DNA of 64,000 nucleotides. Source: Pollenia angustigena (taxonomy: Eukaryota; Arthropoda; Insecta; Diptera; Polleniidae). The number at the start of each line of letters is the position of its first letter. Position 1 is the first letter of the stretch. The DNA is taken from NCBI GenBank assembly GCA_930367215.1, contig OV884058.1, forward strand, positions 217,414,208 to 217,478,207, in the 5' to 3' direction. This document shows, piece after piece, positions 10,532 to 20,748 of this stretch. A program made the translations under genes and the position numbers. The notes beneath the pieces were generated by a model that was given only the letters and a program-made list of their open reading frames with translations, ran no database searches and was not told where the DNA came from.

Positions 10532-10877
10532 ATTGTGAGTATATATAGTTGTTGATAAAGGCCATATTTAAAAGTCCAAAAAATAGACACAAAAACTTAC
10601 ACTTAAGGTTCTCTTCGTCGTTGTGACGAGTACACACCTCTGAATTTCAACTTTAAAAAAATGAGGATCCAGCGTACGTCTGCTTACTGCAAGCTTTTGG
10701 CATCAGCTACCGTTGTTAACAAAAAGGGCGTTATTTGAACACTCATAAAAAAGTTATATTATAAGAAGTAAATGAGCTTCGTCGATTCGACGAAGAGTAA
10801 CCGTGCGGGCTAAAGAACCATTTTAAATATAGTGGTGGTGAAGACCTTTGTTTAACAAACTTCTAAGAACCAATCTC

Positions 10878-10986
10878 CTTATTCATAAAAAATATTTAAG
10901 ATTTAGGTACACAAGCAAACAAATTTCAAAAGAAAACGCTCGTTGTCTAAACCTTTTAAAAATCTCAAATACTATTTATGAATAAG
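10878..10986. mobile_element. Foldback CTTATTCATAAAAA
   Basis: CTTATTCATAAAAAATATTT at the left is mirrored by CTTATTCATAAATAGTATTT (reversed) at the right, about 109 bp overall. No clear target duplication. Confidence 0.5.
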
Positions 10987-11005
10987 TTCTTATATCTATA
11001 ATTTG

Positions 11006-11123
11006 TTATACCCTTCACCAGAGGTTAAAAGGGTATATGTATATATACGTTTATCACTCCGTTTACAATTTCTACGATATTGATTTTAGATCCTATAAAG
11101 TATATAAATTCTGGTTACCCTTA
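11006..11123 (+). repeat. mini-me/DINE-like repeat A, 5' part of a split copy
   Basis: It begins TTATACCCTTCACCAGAGG and contains ACTCCGTTTACAATTTCTAC and a CCTATAAAGTATATAAATTC core. It is interrupted at TTA by the element 11124-13354 and resumes at 13358. Confidence 0.65.
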
Positions 11124-11753
11124 TAGGCTTTTTACACTGATCAACATCTTACACCTACCATCAAAGATGTAGAAAATGTGAAACACTTGTTTATAGCCTT
11201 TTCACACTTGTCAACATTTAACATCAATTTGCGAAGATGTTGGAATTTTCCCATTAGAAATACATAGGGCTAAAATCAAAATTTTTCGACATCTTTACAG
11301 AATGTTACTATCTCATTTTGTTCCCTTTTCCATTTTTCGATTCTTTTAGTATTATCACTAGAAAAGTGGCAATAAATTCTATTATTGTGGCATCACTGAC
11401 AAAATGTCATTTGCTTTGAAAAAAGCGTTACCATTTCCCAAGTTTTTCTTTTTTTTGCAAGCCTTATTTTGCTTAATTTTTCTTATATTATTAAACAATA
11501 TAAATTCTTAATACAAATTGGTGTTATCTTTTTAAATTTTGGCACTTTTGTAGAAAAAAGTATTAAAACAAATAGTTTTTTTTCAGAAATGGTGACATTT
11601 TTAAGCGATAGTAGATGTAAGATTTTGCAAGTGTGAACGCGTATTTCACATTTTCAAATGTATGCAAGTGTACAAAGGGTATTACATTGCTCACATCTTA
11701 CATCTACCATCAAACAAAAATGTCGCCATATTTGAAAAAAATGTTGATAAAAT

Positions 11754-12981
11754 AAACAAGTAAGAGTGCTATATTCCGCTGTGCCGAATCTTATATACCC
11801 TTCACCATTGTGCGAGTAGAATAGAGAGCAACTAAATAATTTTAACATATACATATACATACATATTTACAATACTTACAACTTCATTATACATAATTGA
11901 AATTTAAAAAGCGATAACTGGTAAATATTTTTTATTATGAAATAATAAAGAAGGGTGATAACGAAAATCATATTGGGCATTATGCTAGTATATGTAAACA
12001 AATACGAAGGGTGGTGAGGGGATAGAAAGAAGAGACGACAACCGGATTTGAACTTCGCTTTACATAAGGACCCAGAATATATATACTTTATAGGGTGTAG
12101 GACCTTCGGTGAAGGGTATAAAAAACAATCTTAATTATAAAAAAGAGTAATTTTTGGGATTTCAGTATTTTGGTCATAACTCTGCTATTTCTTAACCGAT
12201 TTGACAGATTTATACACCGACGTGTTAAAGAAGAAATTTTCCAGTTATTTTAGCTATAAAACGTGGACTCGGGAAGATCTATGGTTCCTGAAAATGGGTA
12301 TTTTTAAAAAAAAAATTAATATTTTGGTCATAACTTTTTCGTATCTGAACCGATTTTCCCGAGTTTTTCAGAAAATATTTTCTATTAAAAATTTCCGATC
12401 TTCTTATATTTAAGGCGTAACCATAGGTCATATTACAGTCAAAAAATTCAGGTTTTTATACAATTTTTAATACTTTTTGTATGAGAGGTACCACGCCTAC
12501 TTCTCCAATCCCGCCCACATTTTGTAGGATGGTGTATATTTATAACCTAAATGTTTGTACCTAATTTTAAAGCTTTGGCTCTTGCCGTTCTCCAAATATA
12601 CAGAAAAAAGTAATACAAATACAACAACCAGAAGGGATTTTTTTGGAAAAATTAGAGGCAGTCGTGTTTTTTGGTCATATCTCAGCCATTGTTGGACCGA
12701 CCTGGCTGAATTTCAATAGCAAAAAATGGTGGACTATATGTGACATAAATGTAAAACAACGTAGCCGCTATCATGTCTGGAGTCTCCGGAAAATACATAT
12801 CAAACGTAAGACGGACAGACGGACGGATGGACGGACGGACGGATATCGTTAAATCAACTTCTCTCCTCATAAGGACCCAGAATATATATTCTTTATAGGG
12901 TCTAAGATCAATATTGTAGAAATTACAAACGGAATGACAAACTTATATATACCCTTTTCCACCTGTGGTGAAGGGTATAAA
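11754..12981 (-). repeat. mini-me/DINE-like repeat A, two abutting copies
   Basis: On the minus strand a short complete copy covers 11754-12123: TATACCCTTCACC start, CTATAAAGTATATATATTC core, and an ATTCGGCACAGCGGAAT end hairpin close to TCTTACTTGTT. A longer copy fills 12124-12981 and includes the GACR microsatellite at 12811-12843, the hallmark pairing (TA core plus GTCY array) described for mini-me elements of Diptera. The reading frames inside are not protein-like. Confidence 0.65.
12811..12843. repeat. GACR (GTCY) microsatellite
   Basis: ACGGACAGACGGACGG and onward, about eight GAC(A/G) units, internal to the mini-me copy. Confidence 0.85.
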
Positions 12982-13357
12982 AATGTTTTTTTCAACAAAA
13001 GTGCCAAAATTTAAAAAGAAAACACAAAAATGTATTTGAAGTTCAATTTGTTTGAAATAACAAAAAAACATTGCAATAAAAAAGAAAACTTGACAAAAGG
13101 TAACGCTGTTTTCAAAAACAATTTATTTTTGTCAGTGATGCCACAATTATAATAATAGAACTTATCGCTACTTTTCTAGTGATGACACTAAAATAATCCA
13201 AAGATGTGGAATGGGATAAAATGAGATAGGAACATCATTTTAATATGTTGAAAGATTTTGGTTTTTAGCCCTATGTATTCCTTATGGAAATATGTTAACA
13301 TCTTCGCAAATTGTGGCAAATTGATGGTAGATGTTGACCAGTGTGAAAAGGCTATTA

Positions 13358-13490
13358 TGGGTCCGTGTGTATGTTGAAATGGATTTTTCGAAGACCCTAT
13401 AATAGTCGGAACTAGGTTGTTATACATTTATAACACATTTTCTCCGTTTAAGTTTCCTATTGAAATTCAACCGGATCGGTACAGCGTTGC
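13358..13490 (+). repeat. mini-me/DINE-like repeat A, 3' part of the split copy
   Basis: TGGGTCCGTGTGTATGTTGA and TTTTCGAAGACCCTATAATA continue directly from the part ending at 11123 once the TTA-flanked element is removed. Confidence 0.6.
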
Positions 13491-13589
13491 CGTTTTGGTT
13501 ACTTTTAACCAAAATTGTTTACTTTTTTCCAGTGTGTATTTGTGTATTTTTTTTCCATTTTGGCTACTTGTTTTCAACACAAAAATAAG

Positions 13590-13705
13590 CCCCCTTTCAC
13601 ACTCGGCAAGTTACTAGCTGACAACAACAAAGTCTGTAAGGAAAAAAAAATTTCAAAAACATTTGTACAGACTTTGTTGTTGTCGGCAAGTAACTTGCGC
13701 AAGTT
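13590..13705. mobile_element. MITE, CCCCTTTCACACTCGGC family, copy 2
   Basis: The left end CCCCCTTTCACACTCGGCAA is followed by a foldback in which GACAACAACAAAGTCTGTAA pairs with ACAGACTTTGTTGTTGTCGG. Sister of 10015-10153. Confidence 0.65.
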
Positions 13706-13864
13706 GCTAATTGCAAAATTTAAGTTCTTTGCTGGCATTAGTAACACTTTTTTTAATGGAACCATTTACTTTAGGCAAGGACTGCGTTTGACAAAATTGT
13801 CTATCAATTAATTCTAAAAATCTGCACAATGAGACATTCAATTTAAAAATTAAAAGCTTTTTAT

Positions 13865-14890
13865 AAGCGTGTTTTTATTAAGATTATTATTAAACTATTA
13901 AACAAATTTTGTTTTATCGTTACTTTACAAATTCTTTTAATTTTTCTGGTACGCCTTTCATCAAAGTTTTGATGGTATTATGAGATATAGTTCTGGCTGC
14001 CAAATACCACTTTTCTCGGAAATCTTTGACATCTTTAGCGATTTTTTGTGGTCTTCATCTCTCTTTTGACTAAAGCCTAATATCTTTCGGCTGGCCTTGA
14101 AAGATTTGCCTCGCGAGGTACCAAAAGCACATTAATATGTACGTACCACTCCAAGCCCGCTTTGCTGTAATGGCAAGAGGCTAGGTCGGGCCAAAAGGAA
14201 GAAGGCACTCGATTCTACTTAACAAAAGGATTTAGTCGGTTCTCCAAGGACTTTTTATATAAACTTCTAAATTTATTAAACCTATGGTTACAAAAGAATT
14301 GCTCCTCTCACCACAAGTGCAAAAAGCTTGCCATACCAAGAATTTTCGAGGAAATTTCGATCCGTTTTGACTTAAATTTGTTTTCCACATTCTTTTGTGT
14401 ATCTGCAATGTAGTATTCCTGACCTGAAAGCTGTGAGAAGTCAGCTAAATATATGTATGTCTCGTTGTCCATGATGCAGCAATTGAATTTGTCAAAAACC
14501 TTGTTTAATTTTTTCCCGTTGTTTTGCTCCGTGTTTTTCACAGCATTTCTGTCTGGAACTTTTTTGCATTTAACCCTAGAAGGATAAGGTAAGTCTGCGA
14601 GACGTACCCCTTTTCAATTTTGTGCTCTTACTTTCACATTTGTTAACATACAACTTTCTCACGTTCATTAAAAAATTTTCAGGCCAGCGTTTTTTTTAAT
14701 CTTGCGAACAAAAAACTCCGAGAAACTCACTTTTTTACGATTTTTCCTCCAGAAATGTTGTATTCTTCTTCAACATGTCTCTGATTTTATTCACTTTGAT
14801 CTGGTCACCTTTCTTTTAGTCGTCTTCAAACTCCTTTAGAACTCTAGAAACCATTTTCGTGCCAACTTTTAGTTCCGAAGCTATTTTTTA
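13865..14890 (-). pseudogene. Tc1/mariner (DD37E-like) transposase relic
   Basis: Read on the minus strand, fragments in different frames give, in order: GTKMVSRVLKEFEDD near 14850 (N-terminal DNA-binding region), SRVKCKKVPDRNAVKN near 14560, CCIMDNETY near 14470 (first catalytic D, followed by E), VWQAFCTCGERSNSFVTIG near 14320, and FWPDLASCHYSKAGLEWYV near 14160 (second catalytic D). LVPREANL...PAERY follows; allowing for a short deletion before the final E, the D-E spacing is near 37, as in ITm-DD37E elements of insects. At least three stops and frameshifts are visible. Terminal repeats were not located. Confidence 0.7.
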
Positions 14891-15551
14891 CATTAAAAAA
14901 ACATTTTTCAATTTGAATGAACTTTATTTAGTTTAGTATTGCAAAAAATATCTATTTATTCAAAGCAGTCTTTAAATGAATATAAAATTATTTATTTCTC
15001 TTTAGATACATTTAAAAAAAAAATGTGTTTCAAAAACATTCTGGGTTAAATCGAGAAATTTTTTTTTTTCTTAAAATATGAGATTTTAGGTAATAAATCC
15101 TAGAATAACCCTATGTTATTGTCACATTCACTTGTCCTTCCTGCTAAAAAATGGCAAGATAGTGTAAGAACTTATAATATCTTCTATTATTTCTATTATC
15201 ATAAGAAAAAGCAACAATTTTGTTTTATGTAAATTGTCCAGTTGAAAGTTAATATGTATAATTTTTTACCACTAGTTTCCAAAAAAAAGTATAAAAGAAA
15301 TGCAAATCTTTGGTACTTTTCTGTTTTTTTAAATTGGATCTTGTTACATTCGCCAATCATTTCTGTTTTATTTTACAGACTTTGTTATCGTTTTCTGCAT
15401 TTATTTTTTAATTTAACGCTTTTTAATGTAACAAGTTTTATTCTCTCTCTCATTCGCAGACTTGATCTTGTGACACGCATTTTGTTTATTATTGTTGTAA
15501 CTGTTGTAACTGTTGTAGAGTATTGTTTTTTTTTATTTTTTTATTATGTAT
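14891..15551. other. No recognised feature
   Basis: AT-rich. The plus-strand open frame 15242-15562 (106 codons) is rich in F, L and V from T-runs and shows no domain; I do not regard it as a gene. Confidence 0.5.
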
Positions 15552-16213
15552 CAGAGCTGTAAATAAATCAATATTTTTTGATTTTAATTCGTTACGATTT
15601 AGCTAAATTTTAAATGAATTCTTTTCACGAAAAAAAAGAATTGAAAAAAAAATGTAATCAATTCAAACGAATTACATAGGCAGAAATGAATTTCAATTCG
15701 TTTCCAATTTAAATGAATTTGTGGTACCTATGAGTTGCAATTCGTTTCCAATTCAAATTCAAATTTGTTAAAGTGAATTGCAATTCATTTTACAGATATA
15801 TTTGAATTGAATTGATTTTGAATTCATTCAAATGAATTTGAACAATGAATTGCAATTCAAATGAATGAAATCAAAAATGAGTTGCAATCAATCAAATTTT
15901 AGAGCTGATTGATCTAAATTTTCTAAAATTTTCTATTTTTATTGCAGTTGAAAGTTTTCAGTACAAAAAGTAAACAAATTTACCAATTGTAGTAAGCAGA
16001 TTTTCTAAAACTTTGAAAATTCTTTTGAAAAATTTCAAAAAAAGAAATGTTTCACAAGATACAAATATGAGATTATTTAAACAAAAAATGATTGTTTAAT
16101 TCATAATATTCATAAAAATTTAGGTTTCTTTTAGCAAATTAACAAAATTTTTTCATTTTGAAAGGATTTTCGTCTATATCTAATAACACTATGGAACATT
16201 TTTGGGATTATTG

Positions 16214-18294
16214 TCTGGGGGGTGAGAAATTCCAAGTCAGGGTGATGGTACTAGGTCAGTATAGTAAAACCCTCAAAGGGTTTGGCGTTCGTATGTGTCA
16301 GATTTTTTTTATGACATTTTAAATTTTTTCCTTATCTTGATGTTTTTTTGTTTAACATAACTCGAGAACCACTTGTCCGATTTTGCTAAAACAAACTCAA
16401 AAAAATTTATTTTTTGCCTAAAAATTAATTTTTTTTTTTTTTTTAATTCATAAAAAATCCAAAACGGAAAAAAGGATCAAGTGTTATTAATTTCATGTAA
16501 AGCCACATAACCTATAAACAAAATGCGACATAGATCATAGAAATCGATTAACGCGTTCTGCTTTTATTTACAATTAAGTGAAGGTATCCCATTTTGACAA
16601 GAATATTGATATTTGTTTTTATTCAAAAAAGTGTCATTTATCGCCTTTTTTATAAATTTTCCCCAATAACTCCAGACTTCTGGCCATAAACTACTAAAAA
16701 AATTAAGTAAACATTTTTATAATTTTTTATTTTTATTTTATTTATTTATTTTAATAAATATTGCCTAGACTATTTCGATGGTGGTTGTTCGGGACTAGTG
16801 GCATCGCATTCATCGCTATCATCAGTTTCTGAACCACACATAATGTCAATGTGTGACTCCACTGTTGGCCCTTCTGCATCTCGTGAAAATTCTTTATCAT
16901 CAAGATCATCCTTGTCTTGCCACACAAGCTTACTCCTACTCAAAATGGAAGCCAGCTCTTCCGATTTATGCTGTGTTAATTCCAACTTGGCAACAATTGA
17001 ATCAAGCTTATTTTGATTTATTTAAATTGGCTCATTGGATACTGATGGCTCATATGGGGGATCATCACGTGCATGATATGTCGGAGCAGTCGTAGAAGAG
17101 AAAATATCTGGGCTAGAAGCTTTTGGCACAGGAATGTGGTCCGAATGAGGCAATGGTGTTGCGGCACTTGCAACACCAACGTAATTATACGATTTTCTTA
17201 TCCTTTTTGCGGCTCCTTTATTCGCACATGCATAGCAATTCAATGGATTGTGACCTTCGCCAGGATTAGTCCAAGTCATTGGGATACCGAATGGCATACT
17301 TTCACGTCTTCTATTTTTCCAATCCATTAGACGGTTGTGGCAGCTTTTACACACTATATTTGGTACCCAATTTTCGTTCACTATAACATTTTGGTTGAAG
17401 TACATCTCGTATGTTTGAACAAAATCAGTACTGAAATTTGCCCTTTTTGTATGTGTTGAGACATATTGACCACAGCAGTAGCAAAAGCTATTTATATCTG
17501 CCTTGCACAGTTCCATATTCTGTTCTCTTTTGTTCACTTTTAAAAAACTGGAGAAAAATCACTTTTACTGTTCGCGTTCGTCGGCACTTGTTGAATGACA
17601 AAAATCACAGAACCAGTGTGAGAAAGAGAAGAAGTATAATGACAATGCATGTTTTATGGGAACATTACAGAACCAGTGTTGCCACATCAATATTTCTCTT
17701 TTAGTACAGTAGAAAAATATGAGAGAGTTCGGCTTGTGAGTGTCAATGTTTTCTCCAAATAATGTTGTGCATATCTGGAGCAAATTTTTGAAATTCATAC
17801 ATTTACCTAATTGTGAATAAATGAGAAACGCGTGCATCGATTTTCATGATCTATGCCTTTTTTTGCTCATGAGTTATGTGACTTTACGCGAAAGTAATTA
17901 GTTTTGGCACTTTTTTCCATTTTGGATTTTTTATGAATTTAAAAAAAAAAAATATTTAAATTTTTAGGCAAAAAATACTTTTTTCCCTTCATACATTCAT
18001 TTTTAACTTCGAAAGTGTTGCACATATAGGAAAACGGTATAGAAACAGATTAGAGAAATTTTAATTCTTAATTTTTCTAAATTTGTTTCATCAAAATCGG
18101 ACAAGTGGTTCTCGAGTTATGTTAAACTACGTTTTTGCCAAAATGTTACAACTAAGCGAAAAAACATCAAGACAAGGAAAAAATTTAAAATGTCATAAAA
18201 AAAAAACTGACACATACGAACGCCAAACCCTTTGAGGGTTTTACTATACTGACCTAGTACCATCACCCTGACTTGGAATTTCTCACCCCCCAGA
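16214..18294 (-). mobile_element. Long-TIR element carrying a cysteine-rich gene
   Basis: Inverted arms start TCTGGGGGGTGAGAAATTCC at 16214 and, reversed, at 18294. The first 110 bp are almost identical (GGGTGATGGTACTAGGTCAG; AGTAAAACCCTCAAAGGG). Weaker homology continues to about 16585 and 17805 (ATAGATCAT, AATCGAT, ACGCGTT), giving arms of about 370-490 bp. TTG flanks both sides, a possible 3-bp duplication. The only gene between the arms is the broken frame 16770-17537. The transposon superfamily is not clear from the ends. Confidence 0.75.
16770..17537 (-). pseudogene. TE-associated cysteine-rich protein, interrupted by one stop
   Basis: Starting at the ATG at 17537, 171 codons run to a TAA at 17022-17024; the same frame then continues open for more than 80 codons to 16770, so one stop appears to have split a protein of about 255 residues. 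The N-terminal part holds a possible zinc-binding domain: CYCC near residue 19, CKSCHNRLMDW near 64-74, then SMPFGIPMTW and NCYACA near 100. After it come a YVGVASAATPLPHSDHIPVP block and, past the stop, a LDSIVAKLELTQHKSEELAS helix. I recall similar arrangements (CYFC...PHS..PVP...L.LS..KAELLASRL) in uncharacterised arthropod and cnidarian proteins of transposon type. The C-terminus is acidic (DETDDSDE-like). Function unknown. Confidence 0.6.
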
Positions 18295-18723
18295 TTGGCT
18301 GTTGTACTGTGTATTTAAATTCCTATTCTGCCGCTACCTGATAATTCCATTCCAATACAAAATCAATTCAAATTTCAATCAATTCAATGATTCAAATGAG
18401 TTGAAAATAAATTTCTAATTCTTTTTTATAGTTCATTTGTATTAATTTGTATTAATTCAAAATCAATTTAATTCAAATGAATCTGTAAAATGAAATCATT
18501 TGAATTGGAAACGAATTGTAATTCAATTGACAAATTCATTTAAATTGGAAATGAATTGCAATTTATTTTTACCAAATTCCTTTGAATTGACTCAAATTTC
18601 ATTCAATTGTTTTTTTTGTGTGAAAAGAATTACATAATTCAATATTTGCTTATTCAGTGCATGAATGATTCGCGCGCGAATTAATTCAAAAATGAATAAT
18701 TCATTTACAGCTCTGTTATGTAT

Positions 18724-19615
18724 GCTTTTACTTTATTACATTTTATTACTTTTACTTTATATGGCTTGTTTTATATCCGTCTGTCTGTCCAGCTCTGTAT
18801 ATTAAACTTTTAACATTTTCTTTGTTGTTGTTGTCATTTAGATGGACTCACTCTTCTCGTATTACCAATTGCTTACAACAACAACGAACATTTATTATTT
18901 ACACTACTCCATATAAAACAAAAGCCAACAAGTGGAACTGGTCTTGTTTTTCATGCCGTTTCGTTTCATCTTCTTTTAATGATTTCTTCTTATTGTGGGT
19001 TTTGTTGTTGTTTTTGTTATCGTTAATTTATTTTCTTTTCATTTCTTTTCGCCAGGTTAACAACTTATCACTCTTTTTTTTCTTCTGTATTTTTGTATTA
19101 CGACAATATTAATTAATGCTGATCATTTACATACATTTAATTTGCATTAAACAACAAAATTTAGCAGCAACTTACATAAAAACAATAACAACAATAAAAA
19201 ATTAAAATTATAATGAGAGAAGAGTAATTTTTAGCTAGAGATGGAAGTTTGTCTCTTTAATGTTTACCAAAAAAAAAATTGAATTTTAAAGTCTTATAAT
19301 TCATTAATTTTCTTTTTTACAAATACACTTACCAGAACACTAAAAGGCATGTAGTATCTAGTATTTTTTCAGGCCCTTATATGACTTCCAGAGCATATCA
19401 GCCCTAAATATTATGATCTGATTTGGGATGAAATAGTTTGAAAAATACTCTTTTATTAAAAACACAAAACTAAAATTTAGAACACAAAAAAATTATTTTG
19501 TAGTACTGTTGTGAAGGGTAAACACGATATGGGAATGCTTGTATTAAATAAAATCTGTTCTTCTTTTTACCCATATTAACACTTACATATGTATGTAAAA
19601 AAAAAAATTCCTAAA
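18724..19615. other. No recognised feature
   Basis: AT-rich with GTTGTTGTTGT and AACAACAA runs. The plus-strand frame 18822-19112 is low-complexity and not gene-like. Confidence 0.5.
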
Positions 19616-19966
19616 GGCTAGATTACACTATTATACTTTGTATTAATACATGTCAAAATCTCAAGTAATATGACAAAGTGTGATAGTGTGAATGCAATGT
19701 GTCACGAAAATGACAAGTGTTATGAAAAAAGTTTGACATCCCATACGACTTCATCGTTTTTTGAAAAATTGCTAAACAATAATACTTTTCATTGGATCAG
19801 GGTTGCATTTTTTTTCATGTGTGAGTGTTTATACTTTGTGTGATGGTGTGAACACAAACTGTCATGCTACATTAGATTTTTTGACAGTCGCAACAAAACT
19901 CATTAGATTTCTATCTCACAAAGTATTATGGAATACGTAAGACTTATGAGATAGTGTAATCTAGGC
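19616..19966 (+). mobile_element. TTAA-associated MITE family, copy 1
   Basis: A 351-bp element with ends GGCTAGATTACACTATTATA (left) and GCCTAGATTACACTATCTC (right, reversed). TAAA precedes it and TTAA follows it. Internal landmarks are TTTTCATTGGATCAGGGTTG and GACAGTCGCAACAAAACTC. Three more copies lie at 39751, 58449 and 62489; TTAA on both sides of two of them points to piggyBac-type mobilisation. Confidence 0.8.
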
Positions 19967-19975
19967 TTAAGCGAA

Positions 19976-20058
19976 TACCGCAAAGCAAAGAGTTGAGTCG
20001 CTGGTGGAAATCGAACCCGCAACCTCATCAGTGATAGACTAGCTCACTACAGCGGCAA
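19976..20058 (-). mobile_element. tRNA-derived SINE fragment
   Basis: On the minus strand, TGTAGTGAGCTAGTCTATCA is followed by GATGAGGTTGCGGGTTCGAT, the second carrying a Pol III B box (GGGTTCGATTTCC). The same head is in the SINE at 51459-51597. The acceptor ends do not pair, so this is not a tRNA gene. Confidence 0.6.
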
Positions 20059-20089
20059 ACTTTTATGGTTAATTAATTGTTCTTGTTGT

Positions 20090-20748
20090 TATACCTACAA
20101 TAGTGGAGAGGGTATGAGTTTGTGCTGATGTGTGTAGCACTTGGCCCTTGTTAGATCCATCTTTTAGCATACCGATAGACTCAGAACCACTTTCTGAGTC
20201 GATTTAACATTGTTGGTCCATCCGGCTGGCTGGCTGACTGATTGTCTGTGCATGTACTTTTGTTCGCAAAATACAGTTCACAATTTTTTTTTAAAGGAAG
20301 TTTCAATGCTCATTAGAACGAAGCCTATTGAAAATGGTGAGAATCGGTCTATAATTTCACATAGCCGCCATACAAATACATGCTACTTCCGAAAATAGCT
20401 TTTAATGCCATAACTTCCTTATAAATGTTGGTATTGACCAGTGTTGCCAAAACTTAAAAAAAAGAAATTGTTAGATTCTTGTGAAAAAATGCTAAGTTAT
20501 GCCAAAAATTGATAAAAAAATGGTCTTAAAAATATAACAGTGGTTCAAACTTAATCATAGGGCCCTTTCAAACCCCCTTCCTAAAATCACTTAAAGGCAA
20601 ACAAATCTCATATAGATGAAGATACCTAAACAATTATTGAAACAAGTTCCATGATTAAACTAACCATGGGTTTTCTCGAAAATTTGTCTATTTATATATT
20701 GTGGTGTAGGGTATCTAATCAAACGACTGTACGTCATTGCTTGTTTCT
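20090..20748 (+). repeat. mini-me-like repeat B, copy 1
   Basis: It starts TTATACCTACAATAGTGGAG, contains GACTCAGAACCACTTTCTGA and a GGCTGGCTGGCTGACTG run, and ends GGTGTAGGGTATCTAATCAA near a GCTTGTTT. Other copies are at 43795-44050 and 63285-63560. No coding potential; the small frame within it is a chance reading. Confidence 0.6.

Larger units (their letters stand above)
9838..10809 (-). mobile_element. piggyBac-like element, internally deleted
   Basis: The left end is TTAA followed by CCCTAGAAGGTAACTCTTC, matching the piggyBac rule of a TTAA target and CCC-starting termini. The right end carries the inverse GAAGAGTAACCGTGCGGG before CTAA, a one-base-mutated TTAA. A subterminal CTCTTCGTCGAATCGACGA lies at 9887-9905 and in reverse at 10778-10798. 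The interior keeps only the transposase C-terminus, so the copy cannot move itself. A CCCCTTTCACACTC MITE (10015-10153) is nested in it. Confidence 0.75.
11124..13354. mobile_element. TTA-flanked long-TIR element (PIF/Harbinger-like), composite
   Basis: Ends are TAGGCTTTTTACACTGATCA (left) and TAGCCTTTTCACACTGGTCA (right, reversed), flanked by TTA at 11121-11123 and 13355-13357. The homology between arms runs some hundreds of bases (for example AGTGATGCCACAAT near 13133 mirrors ATTGTGGCATCACT near 11384). A second terminus, TAGCCTTTTCACACTTGTCA, sits inside the left arm at about 11193 and a partner near 11620-11641, so a related copy or a duplicated end is nested within. The centre is mini-me DNA. 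No transposase is visible. TWA duplications fit Harbinger. Confidence 0.65.
15552..18715. mobile_element. hAT-type non-autonomous element, split by a later insertion
   Basis: Termini CAGAGCTGTAAAT are inverted at both ends, with a perfect 8-bp duplication TTATGTAT (15544-15551 and 18716-18723) that fits the hAT consensus nTnnnnAn. The arms (15600-15900 and 18350-18700) are built from permuted AATTCATTTGAATTG-like subterminal repeats. Removing the nested element 16214-18294 leaves about 1.08 kb without coding capacity. Confidence 0.85.

Noticed and set aside
10600..10800. CRISPR-like or regulatory cluster of TCGTCGAATCGACGA
   Set aside because: These are subterminal repeats of the piggyBac relic, matching 9887-9905 in inverse orientation.
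12643..12870. RTDRRTDGRTDG-type protein repeats
   Set aside because: Translation of the GACR microsatellite in a mini-me repeat.
14571..14590. Second apparent piggyBac end (TTAACCCTAGAAGG)
   Set aside because: On the other strand the same bases encode SRVKCKK within the Tc1/mariner transposase relic, and no inverse partner or cysteine-rich tail lies near; taken as coincidence.
15242..15562. 106-codon frame with possible membrane segments
   Set aside because: F/L/V richness follows from T-runs; no start context, domain or conservation evidence.
19976..20058. tRNA gene on the minus strand
   Set aside because: Same head as the SINE at 51.5 kb, no acceptor stem.
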